DNA of 64,000 bases from Nitrospiraceae bacterium (lineage in GTDB: Bacteria; Nitrospirota; Thermodesulfovibrionia; Thermodesulfovibrionales; UBA1546), in assembly GCA_021373015.1 (NCBI GenBank), contig JAJFTJ010000005.1, positions 1-64,000 of the forward strand. The letters are read 5' to 3'. Positions 17,424-26,594 of this stretch are shown here, one piece after another. Under the pieces are notes generated by a model, which was not told the DNA's origin, did no database searches, and saw only the letters and a program-made list of their open reading frames with translations. The translations under genes and the position numbers were made by a program. The stretch's first letter is position 1, and each line of letters starts with the position of its first letter.

Positions 17424-19046
17424 GTGGTCAGATTGCAGATAAATAAGATCTTTTCTTCCCTCACAGGAAAACTTGTCCTTGCTATAGGAACTCTCATGGT
17501 AGTCGGAACTGCAATATTCTGGTATTTTCTTATTAATTATCAAGAAAAGGAATCTATAAAAAGTTCTGTAAGCTACGGACGTTCATTCATGGGTTTTGTG
17601 GAAAAGAGCACGCAATATGGAATGCTTACAAATCAGAAACCTTTGATACAGCACACTATTGAGTCGATAAGCTCTGGAGAAGGAGTTAAAAGAATAAGGA
17701 TATTTGAAGGAAAGGGCAAGATCGCATATTCATCAGATAAAGAAGAGATAGGCGCTGTATTTACAAAGGATGAATCAATGTGCATGTTCTGTCATTCAGA
17801 AACTAAAAAGCCATTAGAGATGCCTAACTGGTCTATAAAGAAAGACAGAGATGGAAAAAGATTCCTTAATATTGTGCAGCCTGTTTACAATCAGCAACCT
17901 TGTTATTCTGCAGCGTGCCATATACACAAAAAAAATACTACAATTCTTGGATTCATCGAGTCAGATATATCTCTGAATAGAATGGATACGGCAATAATGA
18001 GGCAGGAGATAGCAATGACGGCATACGTGCTTGTTTTTATCTGTGTGCTTTCTGTTGTCCTGTGGGCAATACTCTGGAGGCTTGTGCATAATCCATTAAA
18101 TATGCTTACACAGGGAATGAAACGCGTATCTGCAGGTGAACTTGATTTTGTCCTTGATATAACAACAAAGGATGAAATCGGAGAGCTTGCTAATGTGTTT
18201 AATACAATGACTACAGATTTGTCAAAAGCCAAATTATTGATTATTGAGTGGGGAAATACACTTGAAAAAAAGGTCGCTGAAAAGACAAAGGAGATACAAA
18301 AGACTCAGGAGCAGCTTGTGCATTCTGAAAAACTTGCTTCACTTGGCAGAATGGCAGCAGGCGTTGCCCATGAAATAAACAGCCCGTTAACAGGCATAGT
18401 AACATTCGGACATCTTCTGCTTAAAAAATTCCCGCATGGAAGTCAGGAGAAAGATGATGTTGAGGTGATTATTGAACAGGCAAATAGATGCTCAAGCATA
18501 ATAAAGGGATTGCTGGGTTTTTCAAGAGGAACGTATTCAGAGAAAACTATTGTCAATATTAATGATATTCTGAATACAACTTTGCATATGGTTAAGCATA
18601 GAATGGATTTTTTTGATATAAAACTTTTGGTTAATCTTGCTGATGCTCTGCCGCCTGTTAAGGCTGATGCATCACAGATACAACAGGTTTTTTTGAATAT
18701 AATATTAAATGCTGCAGATGCCATGGAAGGAAAAGGCACTTTGACTATAAATACACGAAAGGTTGTTGAAACTGACGGGGTTTACGCTGAGATTGAATTT
18801 ACTGATACAGGAAGCGGCATATCAGATAAAGATCTTGCAAAGCTTTTTGAGCCTTTTTTTACGACAAAACCAGTTGGCAAGGGTACTGGACTTGGGCTTG
18901 CAGTAAGCCATGGAATAATTCAGGACCACGGCGGAAGGATACATGTAAGAACTTCATTGGGAAAAGGGACAAGTTTCTTTGTCAGAATTCCAGTTCAAAA
19001 AGATGAGTTTTTGAGTTTAAAAAGCCCTAATAACAATAGAGGATAA
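17424..19046 (+). CDS. Membrane sensor histidine kinase with two c-type haem motifs
   Basis: 540 residues. TM helix 1 (about 16-36) and TM helix 2 (about 199-219) frame a periplasmic sensor of about 160 residues. The sensor holds a CXXCH motif (C120-M-F-C123-H124) and a CX4CH motif (C160 to C165-H166), both signatures for covalent haem c. Next come a HAMP domain (RLVHNPLNMLT onward), a short coiled coil, the phosphoacceptor H-box GVAHEINSP (His316), N-box LNIILNAADAME, and the ATP lid DTGSGISDKDL / GTGLGLAVSHGI. It probably reports redox state or a gaseous ligand to the two response regulators downstream; the first begins two bases after the stop. The GTG start has no Shine-Dalgarno and is probably leaderless; TTG 17433 is an alternative. 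Confidence 0.85.
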   Translation: MVRLQINKIFSSLTGKLVLAIGTLMVVGTAIFWYFLINYQEKESIKSSVSYGRSFMGFVEKSTQYGMLTNQKPLIQHTIESISSGEGVKRIRIFEGKGKIAYSSDKEEIGAVFTKDESMCMFCHSETKKPLEMPNWSIKKDRDGKRFLNIVQPVYNQQPCYSAACHIHKKNTTILGFIESDISLNRMDTAIMRQEIAMTAYVLVFICVLSVVLWAILWRLVHNPLNMLTQGMKRVSAGELDFVLDITTKDEIGELANVFNTMTTDLSKAKLLIIEWGNTLEKKVAEKTKEIQKTQEQLVHSEKLASLGRMAAGVAHEINSPLTGIVTFGHLLLKKFPHGSQEKDDVEVIIEQANRCSSIIKGLLGFSRGTYSEKTIVNINDILNTTLHMVKHRMDFFDIKLLVNLADALPPVKADASQIQQVFLNIILNAADAMEGKGTLTINTRKVVETDGVYAEIEFTDTGSGISDKDLAKLFEPFFTTKPVGKGTGLGLAVSHGIIQDHGGRIHVRTSLGKGTSFFVRIPVQKDEFLSLKSPNNNRG

Positions 19047-19048
19047 AT

Positions 19049-19429
19049 ATGAGAAAGAAAAAAATTCTGGTAATCGATGATGAGGAGATAGTGCTTCAAA
19101 GCTGCAGGAGAACGCTTGAGCCTGAAGGGTACGAAGTAAAAACAGTCAGAAGCGGCACTGATGGGATCATCTTGCTTGAAAACGAATCGTTTGATCTTGT
19201 GCTTACTGACCTAAAGATGCCTGATATGGACGGCATAAAGATATTATGTATGATAAAAGAAAGCTGGCCTTCTGTAGAGGTTGTAATTATTACTGGATAC
19301 CAGACAGTAGAAACTGCTGTGAGCGCTCTTAAATTAGGGGCATTTGATTATCTGGAAAAGCCTTTCACTCCAGACCAGATATTATCAGCAATCAATAATG
19401 TTTTTATGCATAAGACAAAGCAGCAGTAA
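19049..19429 (+). CDS. Stand-alone CheY-like response regulator
   Basis: 126 residues, receiver domain only. Acidic pocket VIDDEE, phospho-acceptor Asp in LTDLKMPDMDG (around residue 53), switch Thr in IITGY and the invariant Lys in LEKPF are all present, so it should be phosphorylated. It has no output domain. It lies two bases after the haem kinase, so it is the presumed direct partner, passing phosphate onward or acting by protein contact. Confidence 0.92.
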   Translation: MRKKKILVIDDEEIVLQSCRRTLEPEGYEVKTVRSGTDGIILLENESFDLVLTDLKMPDMDGIKILCMIKESWPSVEVVIITGYQTVETAVSALKLGAFDYLEKPFTPDQILSAINNVFMHKTKQQ

Positions 19430-19500
19430 AATTTAGTTTTTTTATTGATTAAATAATGCTATTATTTTTTAAGGATTGAATTTATTAAAAGGAATTTCTG

Positions 19501-20268
19501 ATGAGCAAAAATCGCAGAATACTTGTTCTTGATGATGATCCTGCCGTAACACTGAGTTGCAAGAGAATCCTTGGAGCTGAGGGTTATGCCATTATTACTG
19601 CTGACAAAGGCGAGGATGCTCTTGAAAAAATTTCAAAAGAAGATATTGATCTTCTGATTTCAGATATCAGGCTTCCTGATATAAACGGCATCACTGTTTT
19701 AAAGGAATCAAAGATAATCAATCCTGAACTGGATGTTGTTATGATTACCGGCTATCCTACGGCTGAAGATGCAAAAGAATCAATAAGACTCGGGGCGTTT
19801 GAATATATAGAAAAGCCATTTATCCCCGATTTCATGATCAATGTTGCAAAAAAAGTCTTTGATCAGAGAGGCTGGATATTAAGAAAGGCATTTATTGATG
19901 AATTCAGGAATGAAGTAGTGTTATTAAGAGACTCAGAAAATCCTGTCATCTATTACAAAGAAGGCACTTGGGCTAGGGCGCTAAGGCAGGGGATATGGGA
20001 GATAGGATTTGATGTAAGATACTGGCTTCTTGGAGGCCAACTAATGTATGTGGATATTCTAAAGGGGATTGATATTGTCACTGCCGGACAGGCCTTTGCC
20101 AAAATATTGTCAGGTTCTGGACAAGAAGAATATCTTGTCTCTCCAATGACAGGCAGGATAAAAGAGCTGAATGAAAATGCAAACAATGCAATTGCATCTC
20201 TTATTGGTGAAAACTTAAGTGAAGGCTGGCTTTTATGGCTTGCACGCATCCAGTTGCTTAATGCTTAG
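19501..20268 (+). CDS. Response regulator fused to a degenerate GcvH (lipoyl-carrier-like) domain
   Basis: 255 residues. Residues 1-125 are a complete receiver (LDDDP, phospho-Asp in ISDIRLPDING, MITGY, IEKPF). Residues about 146-253 align along their length with glycine-cleavage H protein: YYKEGTWARA with the KEHEW region, WEIGFDVRYWLLGGQLMYVD with GITEHAQELLGDMVFVD, SPMTGRIKELNENA with APVSGEIVAVNDAL, and SEGWLLWLARIQL with the GGWIFKIKA end. The lipoylated Lys of the ESVKA motif is absent: the matching loop reads SGSGQEE (about 204-210). It is therefore unlikely to carry lipoate and may be a binding or scaffold output domain. A 71-base AT-rich gap and an AAAGGA site precede the ATG. Confidence 0.75.
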   Translation: MSKNRRILVLDDDPAVTLSCKRILGAEGYAIITADKGEDALEKISKEDIDLLISDIRLPDINGITVLKESKIINPELDVVMITGYPTAEDAKESIRLGAFEYIEKPFIPDFMINVAKKVFDQRGWILRKAFIDEFRNEVVLLRDSENPVIYYKEGTWARALRQGIWEIGFDVRYWLLGGQLMYVDILKGIDIVTAGQAFAKILSGSGQEEYLVSPMTGRIKELNENANNAIASLIGENLSEGWLLWLARIQLLNA

Positions 20269-20313
20269 AGCTGTATCGTTTTTTTCTTTTTATTTCAATA
20301 TGTTTTGCTCCAC

Positions 20314-20341
20314 TTGACAGAGATAGGGGTTTACTGATAAA
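20314..20341 (+). promoter_or_regulatory. Sigma70-type promoter of the hrcA heat-shock operon
   Basis: Perfect TTGACA (20314-20319), a 16-base spacer and GATAAA (20336-20341) as the -10 box. The predicted start of transcription falls around 20348, inside the CIRCE operator, so bound HrcA would block initiation. Confidence 0.75.
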
Positions 20342-20344
20342 TTA

Positions 20345-20371
20345 TTAGCACTCTAATGTTGAGAGTGCCAA
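20345..20371. promoter_or_regulatory. CIRCE operator for HrcA
   Basis: TTAGCACTC, nine bases, then GAGTGCCAA: eight of nine bases of each arm match the consensus CIRCE repeat, with one change (GCC for GCT) in the right arm. It ends two bases before the hrcA ATG, and the GAGAG inside it is the only plausible ribosome site, so operator and ribosome site overlap. Expected to give HrcA/GroE-dependent repression of hrcA-grpE-dnaK-dnaJ. Confidence 0.95.
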
Positions 20372-20373
20372 CT

Positions 20374-21402
20374 ATGCTTGATAACAGAAATAAACAGATA
20401 CTCTGTGCAATAGTGCAGAGCTATATAGATAATCCTGATCCTGTGGGATCAAGATTTATAACAAAGAAATTTGCCATAAGTCTTTCACCTGCAACAATAA
20501 GAAACATAATGTCAGACCTTGAAGAACTAGGCTTTCTAAGTCAGCCGCATACCTCTGCAGGCAGAGTGCCGACTGACAAAGGGTACAGGTTTTATGTTAA
20601 CTCGCTTATCAGCGGAGAATCTCAGCCTGATGACAGTGCATTTGCCAGAGAGCTTGCAAAAGAGCTCGAATCCATAAGAAATGATATGAATTTTCTTTTA
20701 AGTGAGACAACAAAAAGACTTTCTAATTTTCTGCACTATCTTGGATTTGCGCTTTCTCCAAAGACAAGAACAGCAACATTTAACAGGATCAATCTTCTTA
20801 AGCATAAAGGGAATTTCATAGTTACTGTATTGTTTACGGATGAAGGGCTGGTAAATAATAAAATAGTAGATATAGATTGTGATCTGACCCAGAGAGACCT
20901 TAACAGGATAGCGGCATATCTCAATTCAGAATTTTACGGCTGCACTCTGGAAGAAATAAGCTCAATAATAATACGAGAGATGGCTATTGAGAAAGCAGTG
21001 TGCGACTCTATGATATCAAGGGCAATGATGATATGCAGGGAAGCAATGGCTTTTTCTTTCGGAGATATCTATGTCTCAGGTCTGTCTGAAGTTCTGAATC
21101 TGCCTGATTTTGCTGATCTGGAAAAAATAAAAGAGATTTCAAAGGCAATTGAGGATAAACACCTGATTATAAAGCTGCTTGATAAGATTTCTGATTTTGA
21201 CAGCGTTCAGGTAATAATCGGTTCTGAAAATTCTGTTTCTGAGATGAAGAAATTCAGCATAGTGGCAAAGACATTCATGCAAGGCGACAAGCCTGCAGGG
21301 AGTATTGGTATAATAGGTCCAACAAGAATGGACTACCCAAGGGCAATAGCAATGATTGATATAACTGCAAAGTTAATAAGCCAGGTACTCTCTGACAAGT
21401 AA
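20374..21402 (+). CDS. hrcA: Heat-inducible transcription repressor HrcA
   Basis: 342 residues from ATG 20374; the earlier in-frame ATG 20356 lies inside the CIRCE element and is rejected. The N-terminal winged helix is typical (RNKQILCAIVQSYIDN, DPVGSRFITKKF, SPATIRNIMSDLEELGFL, QPHTSAGRVPTDKGYRFYV). A GAF-like dimerisation region and the C-terminal IGPTRMDYPRAIAMID follow. HrcA binds CIRCE and requires GroEL for activity. The operon order hrcA-grpE-dnaK-dnaJ is the standard one. Confidence 0.96.
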   Translation: MLDNRNKQILCAIVQSYIDNPDPVGSRFITKKFAISLSPATIRNIMSDLEELGFLSQPHTSAGRVPTDKGYRFYVNSLISGESQPDDSAFARELAKELESIRNDMNFLLSETTKRLSNFLHYLGFALSPKTRTATFNRINLLKHKGNFIVTVLFTDEGLVNNKIVDIDCDLTQRDLNRIAAYLNSEFYGCTLEEISSIIIREMAIEKAVCDSMISRAMMICREAMAFSFGDIYVSGLSEVLNLPDFADLEKIKEISKAIEDKHLIIKLLDKISDFDSVQVIIGSENSVSEMKKFSIVAKTFMQGDKPAGSIGIIGPTRMDYPRAIAMIDITAKLISQVLSDK

Positions 21403-21417
21403 ATCAAGGATATTGAG

Positions 21418-22098
21418 GTGAAGATAAAATTGAAAAAAGACAAGACTAGACATGATTCCCATGTCAAAGAAGTAGCTGAGGAAAAAGATAAGAAGCCTGT
21501 GTCTGGTGAAACAGCTGAAAGCATTTTAGAAGCCGGACTTGAGGCTATAAAGCCAGACTTTGAAAAGGAACTCGCAGAACAAAAGGATAAATATTTTAGA
21601 CTATATGCAGAATTTGAGAATTACAAAAAAAGAATAATCAAGGATAAGGAAGAGATTGCTAATTACGGGAATGAGTCTTTGATCTATGATCTCCTGCCTG
21701 TTGTTGATAATCTTGAGATGGCTCTTAAGCATTCTGCTGATAATGCGGAAGCAGGAGAGGGATTTGTGCAGGGGGTTGAGATAACGCTCAAAGAGTTTAT
21801 GAAAGTACTTGGAAGATTTGGAGTTGTTCCGATTGAGGCGCAAGGCAAACATTTCGATCCATCTGTTCATCACGCAATGTCAATTGCAGAGAAGGATGAT
21901 GTTGAGGCGAATACAATAATTGAAGAATTAAGAAAAGGCTATATGCTTAAAGATAAGGTGTTAAGGCCTTCATTGGTTACTGTTTCAAAGAAAAAAAATG
22001 AAGGAGGAAATGTAAATGAAGAGAGTTCTAAGACAGAGAAAAGCGAGAATGAAAATAAGATAAATTTAAATAATGAGGAGGAAATACAAAATGGGTAA
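21418..22098 (+). CDS. grpE: Nucleotide exchange factor GrpE
   Basis: 226 residues, cytoplasmic co-chaperone that releases ADP from DnaK. A charged, low-complexity N-terminus leads into the long dimerising helix ([18 protein letters not shown]) and the four-helix/beta-wing part ([49 protein letters not shown]). A charged C-terminal tail of about 30 residues extends beyond the usual end and overlaps the dnaK start by eight bases, so the tail may exist mainly to couple translation. Start GTG 21418 with AAGGA at 21406-21410; TTG 21430 is possible. Confidence 0.94.
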   Translation: MKIKLKKDKTRHDSHVKEVAEEKDKKPVSGETAESILEAGLEAIKPDFEKELAEQKDKYFRLYAEFENYKKRIIKDKEEIANYGNESLIYDLLPVVDNLEMALKHSADNAEAGEGFVQGVEITLKEFMKVLGRFGVVPIEAQGKHFDPSVHHAMSIAEKDDVEANTIIEELRKGYMLKDKVLRPSLVTVSKKKNEGGNVNEESSKTEKSENENKINLNNEEEIQNG

Positions 22099-24019
22099 AG
22101 CAATAGGAATAGATCTTGGTACGACAAACTCTGTTGTTGCTGTTGTGCAGGGCGGAGAACCTGTGGTAATCCCAAACCAGGAAGGAACAAGGACTACTCC
22201 TTCTGTTGTTGCATTTACGGATAAAGGAGAAAGACTTGTAGGACAGATAGCAAAAAGACAGTCTATAACAAATCCGGAAAATACAATTTTTTCCATAAAA
22301 AGACTGATGGGAAGAAAATATACTTCACCGGAAGTTGACCATGCAAAAAAACGTCTGCCTTATAAAATTACCGAGGCTTCCAATGGAGATGCGCATGTTG
22401 AGATAAGAGGCAAGAAATACTCACCGCCTGAAATATCAGCAATGATACTCCAGAAGCTCAAGCAGGCAGCAGAGGATTATCTCGGTGAATCTGTAACTGA
22501 TGCGGTAATAACGGTCCCCGCATATTTTGACGACAGCCAGCGCCAGGCAACTAAGGATGCAGGAAAGATTGCAGGATTGAATGTTCTAAGAATAATAAAC
22601 GAGCCTACTGCAGCCGCCCTTGCCTATGGCATGGATAAGAAGAAAGAGGAAAAGATCGCAGTCTATGATTTGGGAGGCGGAACTTTTGACATATCAATAC
22701 TCGAGATTGGCGAAGGTGTAATAGAAGTTAAATCCACCAATGGAGACACATATCTTGGCGGTGATGACTTTGATATCAGGATAATGGATTGGATGGTTGA
22801 GGAATTCAAAAAAGATCAAGGCATTGACCTTAAGGGCGATAAAATGGCTCTGCAGAGGCTTAAGGAAGCTGCAGAAAGGGCAAAGATAGAGCTTTCCACT
22901 GCAGCTGAGACAGATATAAATCTGCCTTTTGTAACTGCAGATGCATCAGGACCAAAACATCTTCTAATGAAGCTTACAAGGTCCAAATTTGAACAGCTCA
23001 CAGGCGACCTTGTCGAGAACACAACAGGTCCATGCAAAAATGCTCTTAACGATGCAAATCTTTCAGCTTCTAATATAGATGAAGTCCTGCTTGTCGGCGG
23101 ACAGACAAGAGCTCCAAAGGTTCAGCAGACTGTTCAGAATTTCTTTGGCAAAGAACCAAACAAGACAGTTAACCCTGATGAGGTTGTTGCTGTTGGAGCT
23201 GCAATACAGGCAGCAGTGCTGAAAGGTGATGTGAAAGAAGTTCTTCTTCTTGATGTAACGCCGCTTTCACTTGGCATAGAGACACTTGGCGGAATATTCA
23301 CAAAGATTATAGAAAGGAATACAACGATTCCTACGAAGAAAAGCCAGGTATTCTCAACAGCCGCTGATAACCAGCCTGCTGTGACCATAAAGATACACCA
23401 GGGTGAAAGAGAGATGGCTAACGACAACAGACTCCTGGGAAACTTTGAACTTATTGGAATTCCACCTGCACCAAGGGGTGTGCCTCAGGTAGAGGTTACA
23501 TTTGATATTGATGCAAACGGAATTTTGCATGTTTCTGCAAAAGATCTTGGAACTGGCAAGGAACAGTCTATAAAAATAACTGCATCAAGCGGATTGAGCG
23601 AGGAAGAGATAAAGAAAATGACTCGCGATGCTGATTCTCATGCAGAGGAAGACACAAAGAAAAAGCAGCTTGCTGAAGCAAGAAATGAGGCAGACACTAT
23701 TGTATACAGCGTGGAAAAATCACTTGCAGACTATGGAGACAAACTGAGCGAGACAGAGAAAAAAGACATACAGGATGCGCTGGAAAAATGCAAGAAGCTT
23801 AAAGATTCGAGCACGGATCCAACTGAGATAAAATCTTCGGTTGAAGCTTTGATGAAGGCTTCTCATAAGCTAGCAGAGCATGTATACAAGACAGCAGGCG
23901 CACAGCAGCAGGGAGCATCTGCCGGCGCGGGTGCAGGAACAACAGGTGCAAAACCAGCTGAAGAAGAGGTTGTTGAAGCTGAATTTGAAGATGTTGATAA
24001 AGGAAAGAAAGAGAGCTGA
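22091..24019 (+). CDS. dnaK: Chaperone DnaK (Hsp70)
   Basis: 642 residues from ATG 22091, which has a strong GAGGAGG site; the in-frame ATG at 22073 would lie inside grpE and is rejected. ATPase domain motifs: [54 protein letters not shown]. The inter-domain linker [14 protein letters not shown] and the substrate-binding beta domain follow, then the helical lid and the acidic tail ([12 protein letters not shown]). Co-transcribed with grpE and, across a hairpin, dnaJ. Confidence 0.98.
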   Translation: MGKAIGIDLGTTNSVVAVVQGGEPVVIPNQEGTRTTPSVVAFTDKGERLVGQIAKRQSITNPENTIFSIKRLMGRKYTSPEVDHAKKRLPYKITEASNGDAHVEIRGKKYSPPEISAMILQKLKQAAEDYLGESVTDAVITVPAYFDDSQRQATKDAGKIAGLNVLRIINEPTAAALAYGMDKKKEEKIAVYDLGGGTFDISILEIGEGVIEVKSTNGDTYLGGDDFDIRIMDWMVEEFKKDQGIDLKGDKMALQRLKEAAERAKIELSTAAETDINLPFVTADASGPKHLLMKLTRSKFEQLTGDLVENTTGPCKNALNDANLSASNIDEVLLVGGQTRAPKVQQTVQNFFGKEPNKTVNPDEVVAVGAAIQAAVLKGDVKEVLLLDVTPLSLGIETLGGIFTKIIERNTTIPTKKSQVFSTAADNQPAVTIKIHQGEREMANDNRLLGNFELIGIPPAPRGVPQVEVTFDIDANGILHVSAKDLGTGKEQSIKITASSGLSEEEIKKMTRDADSHAEEDTKKKQLAEARNEADTIVYSVEKSLADYGDKLSETEKKDIQDALEKCKKLKDSSTDPTEIKSSVEALMKASHKLAEHVYKTAGAQQQGASAGAGAGTTGAKPAEEEVVEAEFEDVDKGKKES

Positions 24020-24025
24020 TATCCG

Positions 24026-24071
24026 GTAAGCAGTGAATAGGATTTAGCATTGAAAACTATTCACTGCTTAC
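24026..24071. repeat. Perfect 15-base inverted repeat between dnaK and dnaJ
   Basis: Arms 24026-24040 and 24057-24071 are exact inverted copies around a 16-base loop. No clean T-run follows, so this looks like an intergenic palindrome or an mRNA-processing/attenuation hairpin inside the operon rather than a strong terminator. It starts six bases after the dnaK stop. Confidence 0.75.
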
Positions 24072-24089
24072 TATTTTCTATTTACTAAA

Positions 24090-25184
24090 ATGAAAGACTA
24101 TTACGACATTCTAGGTGTGTCCAGAGAGGCTACTGATGCTGAGTTAAAAAAGGCATTCAGGCAGCTTGCCATGAAACATCATCCTGATAGAAATCCTGAT
24201 AACAAGGAATCAGAGGATAAATTCAAGGAGATAAACGAGGCATATTCCTGTCTCAGCGACCAAGATAAGAGGGCGCATTACGACAGGTTCGGAACTTCTG
24301 AGGGAATGGGGAATGGTTTCAGTAATTTTGGGGCAGGGTTTGGAGATATATTCGAAGATGTTTTCGGTGATTTTTTTGGCACATTCACGGGCCAGCGCAG
24401 GGCAAGACCAACAAGAGGCGAAGACCTTAGATACGATCTTGATATAACTTTAACGGAAGCAGCATTCGGCACGGAAAAAGTTCTCCAAATCCCAAGATGG
24501 GTGCACTGTGCGGAATGTAATGGCAGCGGGGCTGCATCAGGCAAAGGACCTGTAACATGTTCTAATTGCAAGGGCACAGGACAGATAAGATTTCAGCAGG
24601 GTTTTTTCAGCGTTGCAAAGACATGCGGAAAATGCGGCGGTCAGGGGAAAATTATCACAGACCCATGCAGGAAGTGCAAGGGAAGCGGAAAGACAAGGGA
24701 AGTAAGAAATATTATAGTAAAAATTCCTCCGGGTGTTGATACAGGCTCAAGGCTTAGAATGACAGGAGAAGGCGAACTCGGAACACATGGAGGACCAGCA
24801 GGAGATCTTTATATAATTCTCGATGTTGAAGAGAATCCTTTTCTTAAAAGAGAAGGCATGAATTTATACTGTAACGTTCCCATAACATTTCCACAGGCAG
24901 CATTAGGTGCAGAAATAGACGTGCCAACTCTCTATGGCGTTTCAAAATTAAAGATCCCGGCAGGAACGCCTTCAGGCAAGGCAATTCATCTTAAATCCAA
25001 GGGAATGCCAAAAGTGGGAAGCCATAGTAAAGGAGATCAGATAGTTATTGTTAATATCGAAGTTCCAAAAAGTCTCAATAAGAAGCAGAAAGAACTTCTT
25101 GAAGAATTCTCTAAGATTAACAGCGATGATATTTATAAGAGTTTCAGGGAAAAGGTGAAAAATTTTTTCTCAGTGACAAAGTAA
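24090..25184 (+). CDS. dnaJ: Chaperone DnaJ (Hsp40, type I)
   Basis: 364 residues. J-domain with the catalytic HPD (KHHPDRNPDN), a Gly/Phe-rich linker (GNGFSNFGAGFGDIFEDVFG), four zinc-binding CXXCXGXG repeats (CAECNGSG, CSNCKGTG, CGKCGGQG, CRKCKGSG), and the two C-terminal beta domains (VKIPPGVDTGSRLRM, LKIPAGTPSGK). It stimulates DnaK ATPase and delivers substrates. Its stop is three bases from the convergent stop of the DUF3343 gene, so any terminator must lie inside coding sequence. Confidence 0.97.
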   Translation: MKDYYDILGVSREATDAELKKAFRQLAMKHHPDRNPDNKESEDKFKEINEAYSCLSDQDKRAHYDRFGTSEGMGNGFSNFGAGFGDIFEDVFGDFFGTFTGQRRARPTRGEDLRYDLDITLTEAAFGTEKVLQIPRWVHCAECNGSGAASGKGPVTCSNCKGTGQIRFQQGFFSVAKTCGKCGGQGKIITDPCRKCKGSGKTREVRNIIVKIPPGVDTGSRLRMTGEGELGTHGGPAGDLYIILDVEENPFLKREGMNLYCNVPITFPQAALGAEIDVPTLYGVSKLKIPAGTPSGKAIHLKSKGMPKVGSHSKGDQIVIVNIEVPKSLNKKQKELLEEFSKINSDDIYKSFREKVKNFFSVTK

Positions 25185-25187
25185 GTT

Positions 25188-25415
25188 TTAAACCTTGTAT
25201 ATCCCCTCGAATTCTATATTTCCCTCAAGCAATAATTCCTGGATTTTTTCTTTATCACCACTTTCAAAACTCAGACATATTCCGCAGTCTGAACTCAGAT
25301 GCCTTGGAACTGGTATAAGCTTTACTTTAATATCAGTTCTCTTTTTTATCAGTATCTCTGATCTGATTGCTGAACTTGTTGTATTGAAAAGTACAATGCT
25401 GAAATTTTTTTCCAA
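25188..25415 (-). CDS. DUF3343 small protein, putative Se/S carrier
   Basis: 75 residues. It matches the DUF3343 pattern: FNTTSSAIRSEILIKK near the start, KLIPVPRHLSSDCGICLSF in the middle with Cys-Gly-Ile-Cys, and IEFEGIYKV at the end. The family is found beside selenium- and sulfur-handling genes and is thought to carry reactive chalcogen on its cysteine. Here it is the last gene of yedE-tusA-csd-DUF3343, only three bases after the cysteine desulfurase, so the pairing with a persulfide donor is direct. Confidence 0.8.
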   Translation of the reverse strand: MEKNFSIVLFNTTSSAIRSEILIKKRTDIKVKLIPVPRHLSSDCGICLSFESGDKEKIQELLLEGNIEFEGIYKV

Positions 25416-25418
25416 TGA

Positions 25419-26573
25419 TTATTTCCCTTTTTTTGCAATATCAGCAACTGCTTCCAATGTATTGTCTATATCTTTTTCAGTCGTGAAATAACTCATGCTG
25501 AATCTGACTGTCCCATCAGGAAATGTCCCGATTGTTTTATGAGCTGCCGGTGAGCAGTGAAGCCCTATTCTGCACATAATGTCATATTTTTCATCTAGTG
25601 TAAGCCCTATGTCGGATGAAGCAATACCTTTTATGTTGAATGAGACTGTTGCTGTTCTTTTTTCAGGATTATCCAGACCGTAAACAATTACATCCTGAAT
25701 GTTTTTTAGTCCTGTGATTAATTTTCGTGTCAGTTTTATTTCATGTTTCTGAATTTTTTTGATTCCTTCTTTGAGCACAAACTCGACTCCGGCGCCAAGT
25801 CCCGCCAATCCGATTGTGTTCGGTGTTCCGCTCTCGAACTTGTCAGGCAGAAAATCAGGCTGTTTCTCATATTCAGATCTGCTACCTGTTCCGCCTGTTT
25901 TGAGGGGCTGGAATTTTTTTATATCAATTATTTCTCCGATAATCAGCCCGCCTGTACCTTGCAGACCATAAAGGTTCTTATGTCCTGTAAATGCAAGCAG
26001 ATCTATCATATCTTTTTCAAAATCAATCGGACAGCAGCCTCCTGTTTGTGCAGCATCCAGAAGAAAGAGTGTTCCATGTTCTCTTGCAATTTTCCCTATT
26101 TCTGAAACAGGCTGGATTGTTCCTATAATATTTGAGGCGTGATTAATGACAATTAAACGAGTATTTTTTTTGATAGATTCCCTTATATCATCAGGATCTA
26201 TTAATCCATGGGAAGAACACTTTACAACACTTATTTCAATGCCGTTTTTCTCTAGCTCTCTTAATGGACGCATAACTGAGTTATGCTCGATACTGCTTGT
26301 GATTACATGATCTCCTTTTTTTAATATTCCGTTCAATGCAAGGTTCAGCGCTTCTGTTGCATTAAGTCCGAATACAATTCTAAGTGGGTCTTTTACCCCG
26401 AATAAAGCAGCTAGACTTTCTCTTGTTTTGTATATGATGCGTCCAGCTTCAATAGAAAGGCGGTGGCCTGAACGGCCGGGATTGGCTCCAATATTCCTCA
26501 GAAAATTAAGCGCAGCTTCTTCCACCTGTTTTGGTTTTGGAAAAGAAGAGGCTGCATTGTCAAGATATATCAT
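25419..26573 (-). CDS. Cysteine desulfurase / selenocysteine lyase-like class V aminotransferase
   Basis: 384 residues. PLP enzyme that takes sulfur (or selenium) from cysteine (selenocysteine) as an enzyme-bound persulfide. The PLP lysine is in TGHKNLYGLQGTGG, with the cofactor Asp/Gln in LLDAAQTGG and the substrate-region FGLNATEALN. The catalytic Cys is Cys340 in GLHCSPAAHKTIGT. This is the small stand-alone family often found with YedE/DUF3343 rather than IscS or SufS; no iscU or sufBCD lies nearby. Start ATG 26573. Confidence 0.88.
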   Translation of the reverse strand: MIYLDNAASSFPKPKQVEEAALNFLRNIGANPGRSGHRLSIEAGRIIYKTRESLAALFGVKDPLRIVFGLNATEALNLALNGILKKGDHVITSSIEHNSVMRPLRELEKNGIEISVVKCSSHGLIDPDDIRESIKKNTRLIVINHASNIIGTIQPVSEIGKIAREHGTLFLLDAAQTGGCCPIDFEKDMIDLLAFTGHKNLYGLQGTGGLIIGEIIDIKKFQPLKTGGTGSRSEYEKQPDFLPDKFESGTPNTIGLAGLGAGVEFVLKEGIKKIQKHEIKLTRKLITGLKNIQDVIVYGLDNPEKRTATVSFNIKGIASSDIGLTLDEKYDIMCRIGLHCSPAAHKTIGTFPDGTVRFSMSYFTTEKDIDNTLEAVADIAKKGK

Positions 26574-26594
26574 ATTAATTATATTGTAATGTAT

